NCBI RefSeq assembly: GCF_905171765.1
Contig: NC_053390.1
Coordinates: forward strand, 581,276,471-581,340,470
DNA length: 64,000 nt
Direction of reading: 5' to 3'
From: Bufo bufo
Taxonomy: Eukaryota > Chordata > Amphibia > Anura > Bufonidae
The number at the start of each line of letters is the position of its first letter. Within the stretch, counting starts at the first letter, position 1. Of this stretch, positions 35,188-46,698 are shown piece after piece. The notes beneath the pieces were generated by a model that saw only the letters and a program-made list of their open reading frames with translations, was not told where the DNA came from and searched no databases. The translations under genes were made by a program, and so were the position numbers.

Positions 35188-35640
35188 TTAACATTAAAAA
35201 AAAAATTATTATTGATTTCTTCTGTAACTGGAGCTGACATAGTAGCCCCAGTTACAGGAGGAATACAGCCCCCAGAGAGGTTGTATGGCTCTATACAGCA
35301 CTGGCATTGTACATCCTTACTGCAGAGCTGTTCAGGGTCTGGTAAGAACCAGCAGCTCGTGCAGACTTCCGGCATCCGGCAGTCACATGACCACTGGGAC
35401 CGGAACACGGAGAGGCATAGTGCTTCCTGATTTCTATGCACAGCACTAGTTCAGCGTTGTATATAGAGAAATAGGGAACGTAGGGACAGTAAAAAGCTTT
35501 CCTTGTCTTCTCTACAGAGAGCCCTACTGTCACTGAAAACGAGCCCCAGCTCAGCATCTGCACAATCAGCCATTTTAAAACATAGGATCAGAGATATTTC
35601 CTGACCGCACGGACATTTAGAGTCCATTGTCTTAGTTATT
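35188..35640. mobile_element. Outer TTAA element, right part
   Basis: gagctgacatagtagcccca and ccagttacaggagga match the copy at 44905-44935. Together with 31.7-32.8 kb this is the host element into which the 2.4-kb copy jumped. Confidence 0.6.
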
Positions 35641-35975
35641 TAAATGTCACCCTTTGCTCAGTGTTGTTCATGTGCAGCATTCTTCATCCACAGATTAGAC
35701 TTACCATTAAAACAGTGAACAGATAAGACTTAAAAATGTTTTAAATCAAAGCAGAGTTTTGACGGAAACGTGGCAAATGGCACAATACTGCTTGTAAAAT
35801 GTCATATAAAAAGATGTGATAAAAAGATAAAGAACAAAGTTTAAAGAACAAAATGCTATCTTTGTGAGTCTACCATATTGCCACTTCAAATTGTTTATTT
35901 TCGGTACCTACATATTCATTATCAAATGGCTTGCTTTAGAATAAGGTATATATATACTGTTAAGTAAGTTTGTGT
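35641..35975. other. Intergenic, no gene
   Basis: AT-rich. Nothing recognised. Confidence 0.4.
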
Positions 35976-35979
35976 TTAA

Positions 35980-36442
35980 AGGGAACCTGTCATGTGGATA
36001 TTTGATTATAATCTAACTAATTATATACAATTATTAACTACAAAAAAGTGCCTTAGATGTATTCACTTACTGGTGTGACAGATGGTTATCTCATAATATA
36101 CACACAAAGATGCCGCATGCCGCATGCTAATGAGCTGATTCGAGTCCAGCGTGATGTCATTGAGTCCAGCGTTTATTTAATTAACAGCTATAGCCACTTC
36201 CCTGCCCACCTGCTGCTGATTCATATGGAAAATAACTGTCAATCTGCAGCCGGTAGGCGGGGAGAGTCAGGAGCTCATGAATATTAAGGACTCATCATTA
36301 TGAGCTGGAGCTTTTCAATACAAGATGTTGGCAGATTGACTGGGTCAATTAAAGAAAGTGACCCAGCATTTTGCTAAGAGAATCAATCACTTATTTATGT
36401 TGCCCTTAGTTAGGACACCATAAAACTGGTGACAGGTTCCCT
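35980..36442. mobile_element. TTAA foldback MITE, 463 bp
   Basis: agggaacctgtcatgtgg and gtgacaggttccct are inverted ends, with TTAA at 35976-35979 and 36443-36446. Only the terminal parts pair well; the interior is largely unpaired. Confidence 0.85.
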
Positions 36443-36971
36443 TTAAATAAATAAAAAAGTCATCACTACTACAGTATATAATATACACAGAATAATGGTG
36501 TATTTAGCACAGATGTACAGTATTAGCATTGTGTCAATGTAAGTTAAGCCTCATTCACACGTCTGTGTCCGTGCTCGAATCCGTGAACAGGTGGTCAGTG
36601 ATGCATCCGTGAAGCTGTCCGTGAAGGATCCCTGTTGGGTGCGTGTGTCCGTTTTTTGCTGTCCGTGTTGCATCCGTGTTTCACTGACACTGAACAGCTG
36701 AAAAATAATTTTCAAAGCATCGCTTCTTAGGCTACTTTCACACTTGCGTTCGGGGTTCCGCTTGTAAGCTCCGTTTGAAGGCTCTCACAAGCGGCCCCGA
36801 ACGCATCCGTACAGCCCCAATGCATTCTGAATGGATGCGGATCCGCTCAGAATGACTCAGTCTGGCTCCGCTTGGCCTCCGTTCCGCTCAGCAGGCGGAC
36901 ACCCGAACGTAGCTTGCAGCGTTCGGGTGTCCGCCTGGCCGTGCTGAGCCAAACGGATCCGTCCAGACTTA

Positions 36972-38564
36972 CAAACCGGATTCCAAAAAAGTTGGGACAC
37001 TATACAAATCGTGCATAAAAACTGAATGCAATGATGTGGAAGTGCCAACTTCTAATATTTTATTCAGAATAGAACATAAATCACTGAACAAAAGTTTAAA
37101 CTGAGAAAATGTACCATTTTAAGGGAAAAATATGTTGAATCAGAATTTCATGGTGTTAACAAATCCCCAAAAAGTTGGGAAAAGGCCATTTTCACCACTG
37201 TGTGGCATCTCCCCTTCTTCTTACAACACTCAACAGACGTCTGGGGACCGAGGAGACCAGTTTCTCAAGTTTAGAAATAGGAATGCTCTCCCATTCTTGT
37301 CTAATACAGGCCTCTAACTGTTCAATCGTCTTGGGCCTTCTTTGTTGCATCTTCATCTTTATGATGCGCCAAATGTTCTCTATAGGTGAAAGATCTGGAC
37401 TGCAGACTGGCCAATTCAGTACCCGGATCCTTCTCCTACGCAGCCATGATGTTGTGATTGATGCAAAATGTGGTCTGGCATTATCTTGTTGAAAAATGCA
37501 GGGTCTTCCCTGAAAGAGATGACGTCTGGATGGGAGCATATGTTGTTCTAGAACCTGAATATATTTTTTTGCATTGATGGTGCCTTTCCAGACATGCAAG
37601 CTGCCCATGCCACACGCACTCATGCAACCCCATACCATCAGAGATGCAGGCTTCTGAACTGAGCGTTGATAACAATTTGGGTTGTCCTTGTCCTCTTTGG
37701 TCCGGATGACATGGCGTCCCAGATTTCCAAAAAGAACTTAGAATCGTGACTCGTCTGACCACAGAACAGTCTTCCATTTTGCCACACTCCATTTTAAATG
37801 ATCCCTGGCCCAGTGAAAACGCCTGAGCTTGTGGATCTTGCTTAGAAATGGCTTCTTCTTTGCACTGTAGAGTTTCAGCTGGCAACGGCGGATGGCACGG
37901 TGGATTGTGTTCACTGACAATGGTTTCTGGAAGTATTCCTGAGCCCATTCTGTGATTTCCTTTACAGTAGCATTCCTGCTTGTGGTGCAGTGTCGTTTAA
38001 GGGCCCGGAGATCACGGGCATCCAGTATGGTTTTACGGCCTTGACCCTTACGCACAGAGATTGTTCCAGATTCTCTGAATCTTCGGATGATGTTATGCAC
38101 AGTTGATGATGATAGATGCAAAGTCTTTGCAATTTTTCGCTGGGTAACACTTTCTGATATTGCTCCACTATCTTTCTGCGCAACATTGTGGGAATTGGTG
38201 ATCCTCTACCCATCTTGGCTTCTGAGAGACACTGCCACTCTGAGAAGCTCTTTTTATACCCAATCATTTTGCCAATTGACCTAATTAGTGTTAATTGGTC
38301 TTCCAGCTCTTCGTTATGCTCAAATTTACTTTTTCCAGCCTTTTATTGCTACTTGTCCCAACTTTTTTGGGATTTGTTGACACCGTGAAATTTTGAATCA
38401 ACGTATTTTTCCTTTAAAATGATACATTTACTCGGATTAAACGTTTGATCTGTCATCTACGTTCTATTACAAATAAAATATTGACATTTGCCATCTCCAC
38501 ATCATTGCATTCAGTTTTTATTCACAATTTGTTTAGTGTCCCAACTTTTTTGGAATCCGGTTTG
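36972..38564 (-). mobile_element. Tc1-like transposon, family E, nearly complete (level 3)
   Basis: Inverted ends caaaccggattccaaaaaag and cttttttggaatccggtttg, extending about 150 bp with gttgggacact, are flanked by TA at 36970-36971 and 38565-38566. Removing the element restores the host palindrome gacttacaatgtaagtc. Length 1,593 bp, normal for Tc1. The transposase covers most of it on the minus strand and is damaged at only two points. Confidence 0.95.
37192..38213 (-). pseudogene. Tc1 transposase, almost intact (family E), DD34E
   Basis: Reads from ATG at 38213-38211 to a stop at 37192, about 340 residues, the usual Tc1 length. The N-terminal paired-type helix-turn-helix DNA-binding region has LSSSTVHNIIRRFRESGT and a GRKTIL stretch (about residues 30-60). 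Catalytic residues are D in VLWSDESRF, D in [13 protein letters not shown] and E in [11 protein letters not shown], with 34 residues between the last two. Two lesions are visible: a one-base frameshift near 38125-38160, and a premature TAA at 37738-37740 directly after DESRF. The enzyme would bind the inverted repeats and move the element by cut and paste. The few lesions suggest a fairly recent insertion. Confidence 0.95.
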
Positions 38565-39194
38565 TACAATGTAAGTCAATGGGGACGGATCCGTTTGAAG
38601 TTGACACAATATGGTGCAATTTCAAACGGATCCGTCCCCCATTGACTTTCAATGCAAAGTCTGGACGGATCCATCTGACTAACTTTCACACTTAGATTTT
38701 TTTCTGAAATATAATGCAAACGGATCCGTTCTGAACGGATACCATCGTTTGCATTATAGGAGCGGATCCGTCTGTGCAGACACCAGACGGATCCGCTCCG
38801 AACGCAAGTGTGAAAGTAGCCTTAATGATCAGTGAAACACAGATGCCACACAGATGGCACCCGTGTTGCATCTGTGGTTTTCACGAAACCATAGACTATA
38901 ATGGACACGATTGATCCGTGAACATGGACAAAATAGAGCATACATCCGTGCTAAAAACACTGACCCACAGATCGTGCTAAAACACTGAATACACACATTA
39001 AAATGAATGGGGACATGTGCTGTCCGTGGAGAACACTTACAGCACACGTCCGTGAAACACTGACGTGTGAATGAGGCTTTATACCTTAAAATCTCCTGCC
39101 AGGATTAGAGAACTTCATTGCTCACCTGCAGTTCTCCAATAGCAAATAAACCTACCTCATTCAGTGGCTAGTGTTGATCGTAGACTATACAAAC

Positions 39195-39369
39195 AGGGGA
39201 GATTTATCGAACTGGTGTAAAGTAGAACTAGTTTAGTTGCTCATAGCAACCAATCAGATTCCACCTTTCATTGTCCAATGGAGCTGTGAAAAATTTAAGG
39301 TGGAATCTGATTGGTTGCTATGGGCAGCTAAGCCAGTTCTACTTTACACCAGTTTGATAGATCTCCCCC
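39195..39369. mobile_element. Foldback MITE, 175 bp
   Basis: ggggagatttatcgaactgg and accagtttgatagatctccc are the ends; the arms continue through gtaaagtagaactag and caaccaatcagattccacct and close at a short loop near 39282. Confidence 0.9.
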
Positions 39370-39978
39370 AGAGTCTATTGGGACTTTCTTAGAATACCAT
39401 TGCTTAGTGTTTAATGGGGAGCTTTAGTTTAAAGGCAAGGTGACGTGCAAATTTTTTTTCTCAACCTTACATTATAAGGTACAAAACCTTGAACAGAAGA
39501 CTTCATGCATGCAGCCTGAGAGGGCAGCATAAAAACAGCATGCTTTTGGGATTAGTGAAGAATCTAGTGGACACTCTAAAATAATGTTTTGACCTAACCT
39601 ATGCATTTTATTTCTTTGTGGTAGCCAGTACTCTGCCGACCCCCGTACTTGAGAGAAATGTGGGTCTCCACCAACATTGACAAACTTGAAAGTCACTCAC
39701 CGGAGCAAGAACAAGCCAGGTTAAAATCAAGAGCTAAAATCCCCATGCAGTGCTGTCCTTAGGTTGCCTGGTGTCCTGTGAGCTATCTTCTCTTGATGAC
39801 TCCTATGGTAAATTATATAGTGCCCAAATAATATAATGATACAATATAAAAGTAATAATACAATACCAAGCCACACTAAGATTGCTGTAATGTTCCCAAA
39901 TAAGGCAGTGGCCTACATGACCCTGACCAATCAATATGGTAGGCAATGCACAGCTGCCTGCCCATAGGTTTCAACATT
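39370..39978. other. Intergenic, no gene
   Basis: No supported feature. Confidence 0.4.
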
Positions 39979-39981
39979 TAA

Positions 39982-40468
39982 GGCTACTTTCTCACTCGCG
40001 TTTGGTGCGGATCCATCTGGTATCTGCACAGACGGATCCACACCAATAATGCAAACGCTTGTATCCGTTAATAACGGATCCGTTTGCATTATTCATTAAA
40101 AAAAAAGTCTTACGTCAAAACGGATCCGTCTTGACTTACATTGTAAGTCAATGGGGGACAGATCCGTTTTCAATTGCACCATATTGTGTCAGTGAAAAAA
40201 GGATCCGTCCCTATTGACTTACATTGTAAGTCAGGATGGATCTGTTTGGCTCTGCATAGTCAGACGGTCAGCAAAACGCTGCAAGCTGCGTTTTAGTGAT
40301 GGTCTGAAAAACGCAACGGAGACCAAACGCACCCAAATTGATGCATTCTGAACGGATCCTTATCCACTCAGAATGCATTAGGGCTGAATTAATCTATTTT
40401 GGGCCGCTTGTGAGAGCCCTGAAACGGATCTCACAAGCGGACCCAGAAACGCCAGTGTGAAAGTAGCC
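39982..40468. mobile_element. Harbinger-like MITE, 487 bp
   Basis: ggctactttctcactcgcgt and cgccagtgtgaaagtagcc are the ends, flanked by TAA at 39979-39981 and 40469-40471. Same family as 36730-38821, with acggatccgt palindromes. Confidence 0.88.
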
Positions 40469-40471
40469 TAA

Positions 40472-41169
40472 TCTAGGATCAACGGTTTAATCTCTGGGTG
40501 TGGTGAAAAGTGAAGCACACACTTTGCCCACCGCAAAGGCCAGCCAAGTTCCCCAGCATTTCCCCCAAGCTTTATGCCTGCACAGTTATTTTTTTATGTA
40601 CTGTATGTAGATTAATCTCTACGGTATATACTGTATAATGCCATTGTAAATCACTTGTTAGTTTTAAAGTATTTATATTTCAAGCAAAACAGGACAATAT
40701 TGTTTTATAAGACTTCAGCTCAGGCTGTTTGACTGTAGATGGAGGTCGCTTTGGAAAGGTCTAAGGCTAGAAAGCAGCTAGAGCCACATTCTTGGTCCTG
40801 TTTTAGAGCCAAGAATCTTGGTTTTAATGCAGGACCTAAATAGATCTAGCCTGAATTAGAGCAGGTTGACGTGAGAGCTGCATATACTGCACTTGCAGTT
40901 CTCATATTGCTCTGTGTGGAGGAGGAGAAAGAGGGTGGGCTGGAGGGGAAGAGCAGGCTATGTGCAGGAATAGGAAGAAGATCACAGATCACAAACCTGC
41001 TTCCTGTTCTTCTACGGGTTTAGATCAGGGGTATTCCAATACTTTTGTAAAGGTCCACATACCCGAGTCTATCATCTGGTGAAGGTCCAGGTCACAAAAA
41101 TATGCAAGGAGAAGAAGACGTAGCATGCCGCTGCAAGCTGTTTTGATTACAATAAGTCACACAATTCTA
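40472..41169. other. Intergenic with a hAT-like end
   Basis: No gene. caggggtattccaatacttt at 41028 looks like a hAT-type left end; no right end or 8-bp duplication was found. Confidence 0.4.
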
Positions 41170-41790
41170 AATCGATATCCTTTTAGGCTTTCCACAGTAA
41201 TGGATCCCCCCTCGTGCTTCCCCACACTTTAAGGATCCTCCTTTAGTGCTCCAACACAATAAGAATGTTCCCTTAGTGCCATCTACAATAATGATGCCTC
41301 TTAATGTACCCCAGAGAGTAATGATGTAATTTAGTGCCCCTCAGACTGCGTGATGCCCTTTTAGTACCTGTCACAGATAATGATGCCTCTAAGTGCCCCC
41401 TATCAGTTTGATGTCCCTTAAGTGCCATCCAACTCAGAATAAGGTCCCCTTAAGTGCCCCCACACAGTAATGCTCCCTAAGTGTCCTGCTCACAGATTAA
41501 TGCCCCTTAAGTGACCCCCACACACACTCTGTAATGTCCTGTTAAGTGGCTTCATATAGTGATACCCCCTTTAATGCCCCTTTACAGAGTGGTACCCCCT
41601 TAAATGACCCCTTGCATGCGCTCTATGTAGCCCACTTAGTGTGATATCCTCTTGAGTGGCCCTAGCATGGTATAATGCTCTCTAACGTGCCCTATTCAAA
41701 GGGATGCTCCCTTAAGTGCTCCACACAAACAGTGCAGAATGATATCCACTTACATGTCCCCATGGAGTGGTGCCTTGTATTTACTCTAGT
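41170..41790 (+). repeat. Degenerate minisatellite, period about 35-40 bp
   Basis: About 15 diverged copies of a unit like cagtaatgatgcccct followed by taagtgcccc. Spacing varies, so the array is old or drifting. Confidence 0.75.
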
Positions 41791-42123
41791 TTAAATACTT
41801 GCCTACCCTACATTCCCTTGCCATCAGCTCCCTGCTTCTCCATTAGTCATTGGTGGTTCAGCTTAAGCAGGCTCGATTGCATCAGTTTTGACACAGTCAG
41901 CACAGAACAGTGTTGAGCTCTGCGCTGTGCTGTCTGTGGCTGTGTGTGAAACTTGATGACATCAGTACCTTTCATCTGTGTTGAACAGCTCCGAGGCTTC
42001 TGTCACTGCCGAGAGCTGTTCAACACAGCATCTACGAGGAGTTACTGCACATGCGCGGCTAGGCGCGCTGCCTGATCCCAGCCACTAAAGGTCCTGCTTT
42101 GTGTGTAGTGAGCAGACGCGGCT
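41791..42123. other. Intergenic, no gene
   Basis: GC-richer than its surroundings, with cacagcatctacgagg and gagctgttcaacaca words forming a weak inverted pair (agctccgaggcttctgtc region). No family recognised. Confidence 0.35.
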
Positions 42124-42690
42124 ACTAGTGATGAGCGGCAGGTCCCATATTCAAATTCGCTAGAATATTCATTTCATATTCGCGAATATTCGTATTCGAG
42201 ATGATTTTCGCGATTGCGATTAATCTTAAATGTAAAAATCGCTTAATGCGAAGTTGATCAAAAAAGAATATATAGCAGCCAGTAAATAAATATATTGCTA
42301 TATATTCGTTTTAAGAATATTCGTCATATTCTAAAACAAGAATATATAGCAATATAGCGAATATTTGTAAAATACACATAGACTGCAATTTAGCTAATAT
42401 AATGCTATAACCTTTTTTTTTCAAAGTTCATAAAAGAAAAAAATTACGACTCTGAAAAAAAGATTATAGCACTATATTAGCTAAATTGCAGTCTATATGT
42501 GTATGTTACGAATATTCGCTATATTGCCTATATATTCTTGTTTTAGAATATGACGAATATTCTAAAAAACAAAGTTATAGCAATGTAGCGAATATTCGTA
42601 ACATACACATATAGACTGCAATTTAGCTAATATAGTGCTATAATCTTTTTTTCAGAGTTGTAATTTTTTTTCTCCTATTTTTTTCCGGAT
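42124..42690. mobile_element. AATATTCG-rich foldback element
   Basis: Starts ctagtgatgagcggcaggtc and consists of repeated gaatattcg and tagcaatatagcgaatat words with several inverted pairs; for example gcaatttagctaatata appears on both strands. A related element is inserted at 57.45-58.04 kb. The right end is unclear. Confidence 0.6.
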
Positions 42691-42859
42691 ATATCTTTAA
42701 TATGTAGTATATAAAAAATGTTTTGAATATATGCTTTCATCTTTATCCATCAGCAATTTCTTCTTCGGGGATATGACTGGCCAAGGAAAAGAAAGGACAA
42801 AATGGAAATAGTACTGTCTCTTCAATCTGAATTATATGCAAAATATGGAGTGCGGCAAT

Positions 42860-45075
42860 AACCACTTGCCATCTGGGCCATTTGCCCCCTTCCTGACCAG
42901 GCCTAATTTTGCAAAACTGACATATCTCACTTTATGTGGTAATAACTTTGGAACGCCTTTATTTATACAAGTCATTCAGAGATTGTTTTCTCGTGACACA
43001 TTGTACTTCATGATAGTCATAAATTTGAGTCTAAATATTTCACCTTTATTTATGAAAAAATCCCAAATTTACCCAAAAATTAGAAAAATTCGCAATTTTC
43101 TAAATTTCAATTTCTCTGCTTTTAAAACAGAAAGTGACACCTCATAAAATATTTATTACTTAACATTCCCCATATGTCTACTTTATGTTGGCATCATTTT
43201 GGAAATGTCATTTTATTTTTTTAGGACGTTAGAAGGCTTAGAAGTTTAGAAGCAATTCTTCAAATTTTTAAGAAAATTGCCAAAACCCACTTTTTAAGGA
43301 CCAGTTCAGGTCTGAAGTCACTTTGTGGGGCCTACATAGTGGATACCCCCATAAATAACCCCATTGTAGAAACTACACCCCTCAAGGTATTCAAAACCGA
43401 TTTTACAAACTTTAACCCTTTAGGCGTTCCACAAGAATTAAAGGAAAATGGAGATCAAATTTTTAAATTTCACTTTTTTGGCAGATTTTCCATTTTAATC
43501 CAATTTTTTCTTTAACACATCGATGGTTAACAGCCAAACAAAACTCAATATTTATTACCCAGATTCTGCGGTTTACAGAAACACCCCACATGTAGTCATA
43601 AACTGCTGTATGGGCATACGGCAGGGCGCAGAAGAAAAGGAACTCCACATGGTTTTTAGATGCCATGTCCCATTTGAAGCCCCCTGATGCACCCTTACAG
43701 TAGAAACTCCCAAGAAGTGACCCCATTTTGGAAACTAGGGGATAAGGTGCCAGTTTTATTAGTACTATTTTTGGGTACATATGATTTTTTGATCATTCAT
43801 TATAACACTTTATGGGGCAAGGTGACCAAAAAATTGGTTGTTTTAGCACAGTTTCTATTTATTTATTTTTACGGTGTTCACCTGAGGGGTTAGCTCATGT
43901 GATATTTTTATAGAGCTGGTTTTTACGGACGCGGCAATACCTAATATGTATACCTTCTTTTATTTGTTTCACTTTAACACAATAATAGCATTTTTGAAAC
44001 CAGAAAAATGATGTTTTAGTGTCTCCATGTTCTAAGAGCTATAGTTTTTTTATTTTTTGAGAGATTTTCTTATGTAGGAGCTCATTTTTTGCGGGATGAG
44101 GTGACGGTTTTATTGGTACCATTTTGTGGGACATACGCATTTTTGATCACTTGGTGTTGCACCTTTTGTGATGCAAGGTGACAAAAATTGCTTGTTTTGA
44201 CACAGTTTTCTTTTTTTTTTTTTTTTTTACGGTGTTCACCTGAGGGGTTAGGTCATGTGATATTTTTATAGAGCTGGTTTTTACGGACTTGGCAATACCT
44301 AATATGTATACTTTTTTTTATTTGTTTCACTCACAATAATAGCATTTTTGAAACCAAAAAAATGATGTTTTAGTGTCTCCATGTTCTAAGAGCTATAGTT
44401 TTTTTATTTTTTGAGAGATTTTCTTATGTAGGGGCTAATTTTTTGCGGGATGGTACCAATAAAATGGTACCAATAAAACCGTCACCTCGACGGTTTTATT
44501 GGTACCATTTTGTGTGACATACGCGTTTTTGATCACTTGGTGTTGCACCTTTTGTGATGTAAGGTGACAAAAATTGCTTGTTTTAAAAGTTTTTTTTTTT
44601 TTTTTTTTTACGGTGTTCACCCGAGGGGTTAGGTCATGTGATATTTTTATAGAGCTGGTTTTTACAGATGCGGCAATACCAAATATGTCTATTTTATTTT
44701 ATTTTTTCTATTTTTAAATTTTTTTTTTATTCCTTACTTGGGGACTTTTTTTTTTTACATGTGAAACTTTTTTTTATTTTATTTTTTAAACCCTTTATTT
44801 TAATTTTTTTACACTTTTCGTCCCCCATAAGGTCATACAAGACCTCTGGGGGACATTTGCTTCACTTTTTCTTTTTTTTTTTCACTGTTGATTTCTCCTG
44901 TAACTGGGGCTGACATAGTAGCCCCAGTTACAGAAGAAATGCACCCCCCAGAGAGGCTGTACAGCATAATTCTGCGCTGTACAGCCTCAGAGCAGGGCTG
45001 ATCGAGGTCTGTGAAAGACCTCACACAGCCCCTGCACTCTCCGGTCACGGCGGTCACATGACCGCCGGGCCGGAA
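42860..45075 (-). mobile_element. TTAA-family element, 2.2 kb
   Basis: Inverse orientation to the copy at 1-1913: ccttcctgaccaggcctaat at the left, ccccacatgtagtca at 43583. Three diverged tandem units (about 43780-44130, 44130-44450 and 44450-44700) each carry gaggggttaggtcatgtgat or a close variant. The middle holds a small palindrome, gaccggttttattgg-like, at 44448-44510 (ggtaccaataaaaccgtcac and its inverse). Ends are approximate. Confidence 0.65.
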
Positions 45076-45084
45076 CAGGAAGCG

Positions 45085-45490
45085 CATACACAGCTAAAAA
45101 ATATAAACTACCCCAAAAAATTACATTAAACTGTATCCGAACTATCGCTAATCCAAAAAACACTATAATGACCATAAACATGTGTAACGTCTGGATTTTG
45201 ATGTAAATCTGAAGTGTTTATACACCTACTCCACACAATGCACTAATTGTCTGCTAAAACTAAATTGCATTAATATTTTCTTTTCTTTTAAACATACAGT
45301 AATCAATAAATGTCATAAATGAATGACCAAGTTCCAGAAGGAGCAGCAAAAGTATCAATTGGCTCTCCATAAGCTGTTGCGGCTGGTTTCGAAGAAGGTT
45401 CGGAAGATGGATAAGAGGAACCGTCAAATAATGAAAGATATAGTGGATTTCCATGAAAAACTAACAAACCCAGTTATTGTTAAAATGTTG
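45085..45490 (+). pseudogene. Last exon of a DNA-transposon accessory protein, coiled coil
   Basis: An intron-like stretch (45085-45291) ends in a polypyrimidine tract and acag acceptor at 45291. The exon that follows codes NKC, a stop, then FQKEQQKYQLALHKLL and KVRKMDKRNRQIMKDIV, ending at TAA near 45491. The composition is lysine- and glutamine-rich with heptad-like leucines, typical of a C-terminal coiled coil. The same intron and exon layout occurs inverted at 47.1-47.5 kb; the intron shares tatccgaactatc and caatgcactaattgtct. I infer a Harbinger-type Myb/SANT accessory protein, which assists the transposase, but the Myb domain is not visible here. Confidence 0.45.
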
Positions 45491-45896
45491 TAAATTGTGA
45501 TTGTTAAAATGTTGTTAAAAATATTGATCTGCCACAGACTCGATGTGCCCGATCTTGAAAGTTCTAGCAGTCAGAGGAATGCGTCATGTCGCGTGTAGCT
45601 AATTTTGTACTTATTTTTCAAATAGTGTATTTTTTTTCATGTTAGTCCATTCCTGCTGCACACTTACATGATGCTGTCAGAGGTGTCTTGGTTTATTTTT
45701 GGTGTTGTCCTGGTCTGGTGGGGGCCCATTCTTGGGAACAAATTCCTGCTGCACACTTTGAACCTGCTGCTGGCTGTCGTGCTGTTAGGCCGAGCTATGT
45801 GTAGGCCTTATACTGGACCCTTAACATCTACCTGCTGCTGATGCTAATGTCTGTCCTGATCCTGATGACTTATGTGTGGGCCTTATACACTGTTAC

Positions 45897-46698
45897 AAAT
45901 AATGTGGAAATAGGCGCTAAAACAAAATAATAATATAATCTTTATTATCTGTACGGTTAAAATAAAGGGTATCACCCGTCAGTGTAACAGTAGGTACTGA
46001 CACTAACTAAGTATGTGAGAAAGAATTAATGTCTCCAAACAGCGGCACCATCTGGAACACCAAAGCAGTCTCACAGACTAACCAACACGTGGGGGGGGGC
46101 TCAATCCACCGCAGGGTACAATGTGTAGGACCCAGGGTGAGGACTATAATCAAGGGGATGTCTGGTGTCAGAAATACACCAAACAACACACCAAACAGCA
46201 AGAGCCGGCGCGCAGACTCTCACTGCACTAGAATAGTCACAGGTGCAGGACTATGGCAGAGCAAAAGCCGTCACTCCAAGTGGAATTACGGAGCACGGAT
46301 TGACCTGACATACCCCTAATTGGTAACAGCTCAACGCGTTTCCATGCATAGGGAATGCATTTCATCAGGAGCTCTGTGCACCAAACTTAAATCAGAGCCC
46401 AGAGCCTCAGCTATGATCTTTAGACTGAGGTAATGGACGGACAGGCAGCAGTGGAATAACCTGCCTAACACCGCATTCCTCTAGTGTGAGGTGCAGTGCT
46501 ATAAATCACAGACTACTGTCCTGCCTGAGCTAGTTAGTTAGTGTCAGTACCTACTGTTACACTGACGGGTGATACCCTTTATTTGAACCGTACAGATAAT
46601 AAAGATTATATTATTATTTTGTTTTAGCGCCTATTTCCACATTATTTGTTACATTGTATATATAGGCGCATATTCAGTATACCACCCTAGTTTGTATT
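45897..46698. mobile_element. 802-bp inverted-repeat retroelement carrying a hammerhead ribozyme
   Basis: Flanked by identical 16-mers ccttatacactgttac at 45881-45896 and 46699-46714. The arms 45897-46008 and 46534-46647 are inverted copies of about 112 bp (aaataatgtggaaataggcg and cgcctatttccacattattt). A 51-bp tail lies outside the right arm. The 525-bp spacer contains a minus-strand hammerhead motif at 46325-46377. A long duplication and asymmetric ends argue for retroposition and not DNA transposition. Penelope-like elements and retrozymes are known to carry such ribozymes, and Penelope copies often have inverted arrangement. No protein is encoded. Confidence 0.7.
46325..46377 (-). ncRNA. 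Type I hammerhead ribozyme (best candidate)
   Basis: Minus-strand elements in order are stem I AGCUC (46373-46369), core CUGAUGA (46368-46362), one A, stem II AUGCAU/AUGCAU (46360-46355 with 46349-46344, loop UCCCU), one G, GAA (46342-46340), stem III ACGCGU (46339-46334), unpaired U46333, then GAGCU (46332-46328) closing stem I with 5 bp. Self-cleavage is expected between 46333 and 46332. All invariant core bases are present. Deviation: A46361 opposite G46343 between the core and stem II. Such ribozymes process multimeric RNA of the element into units. Confidence 0.8.

Larger units (their letters stand above)
36730..38821. mobile_element. Inner Harbinger-like MITE (level 2)
   Basis: ggctactttcacacttgcgt and cgcaagtgtgaaagtagcc are inverted ends with TTA at 36727-36729 and 38822-38824. 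About 500 bp of own sequence with repeated acggatccgt palindromes, split by a Tc1 element. Confidence 0.9.
36547..39078. mobile_element. Outer Harbinger-like element (level 1 of a three-level nest)
   Basis: agcctcattcacacgtctgt and acgtgtgaatgaggct are inverted ends, flanked by TTA at 36544-36546 and 39079-39081. About 440 bp of own sequence rich in tccgtg and cacgg words; the rest is a second MITE and a Tc1 element. Confidence 0.88.

Noticed and set aside
34857..35563. Several open frames around 90-110 codons on both strands
   Set aside because: They lie in GC-rich parts of TTAA elements, overlap on opposite strands and show no protein-family motifs.
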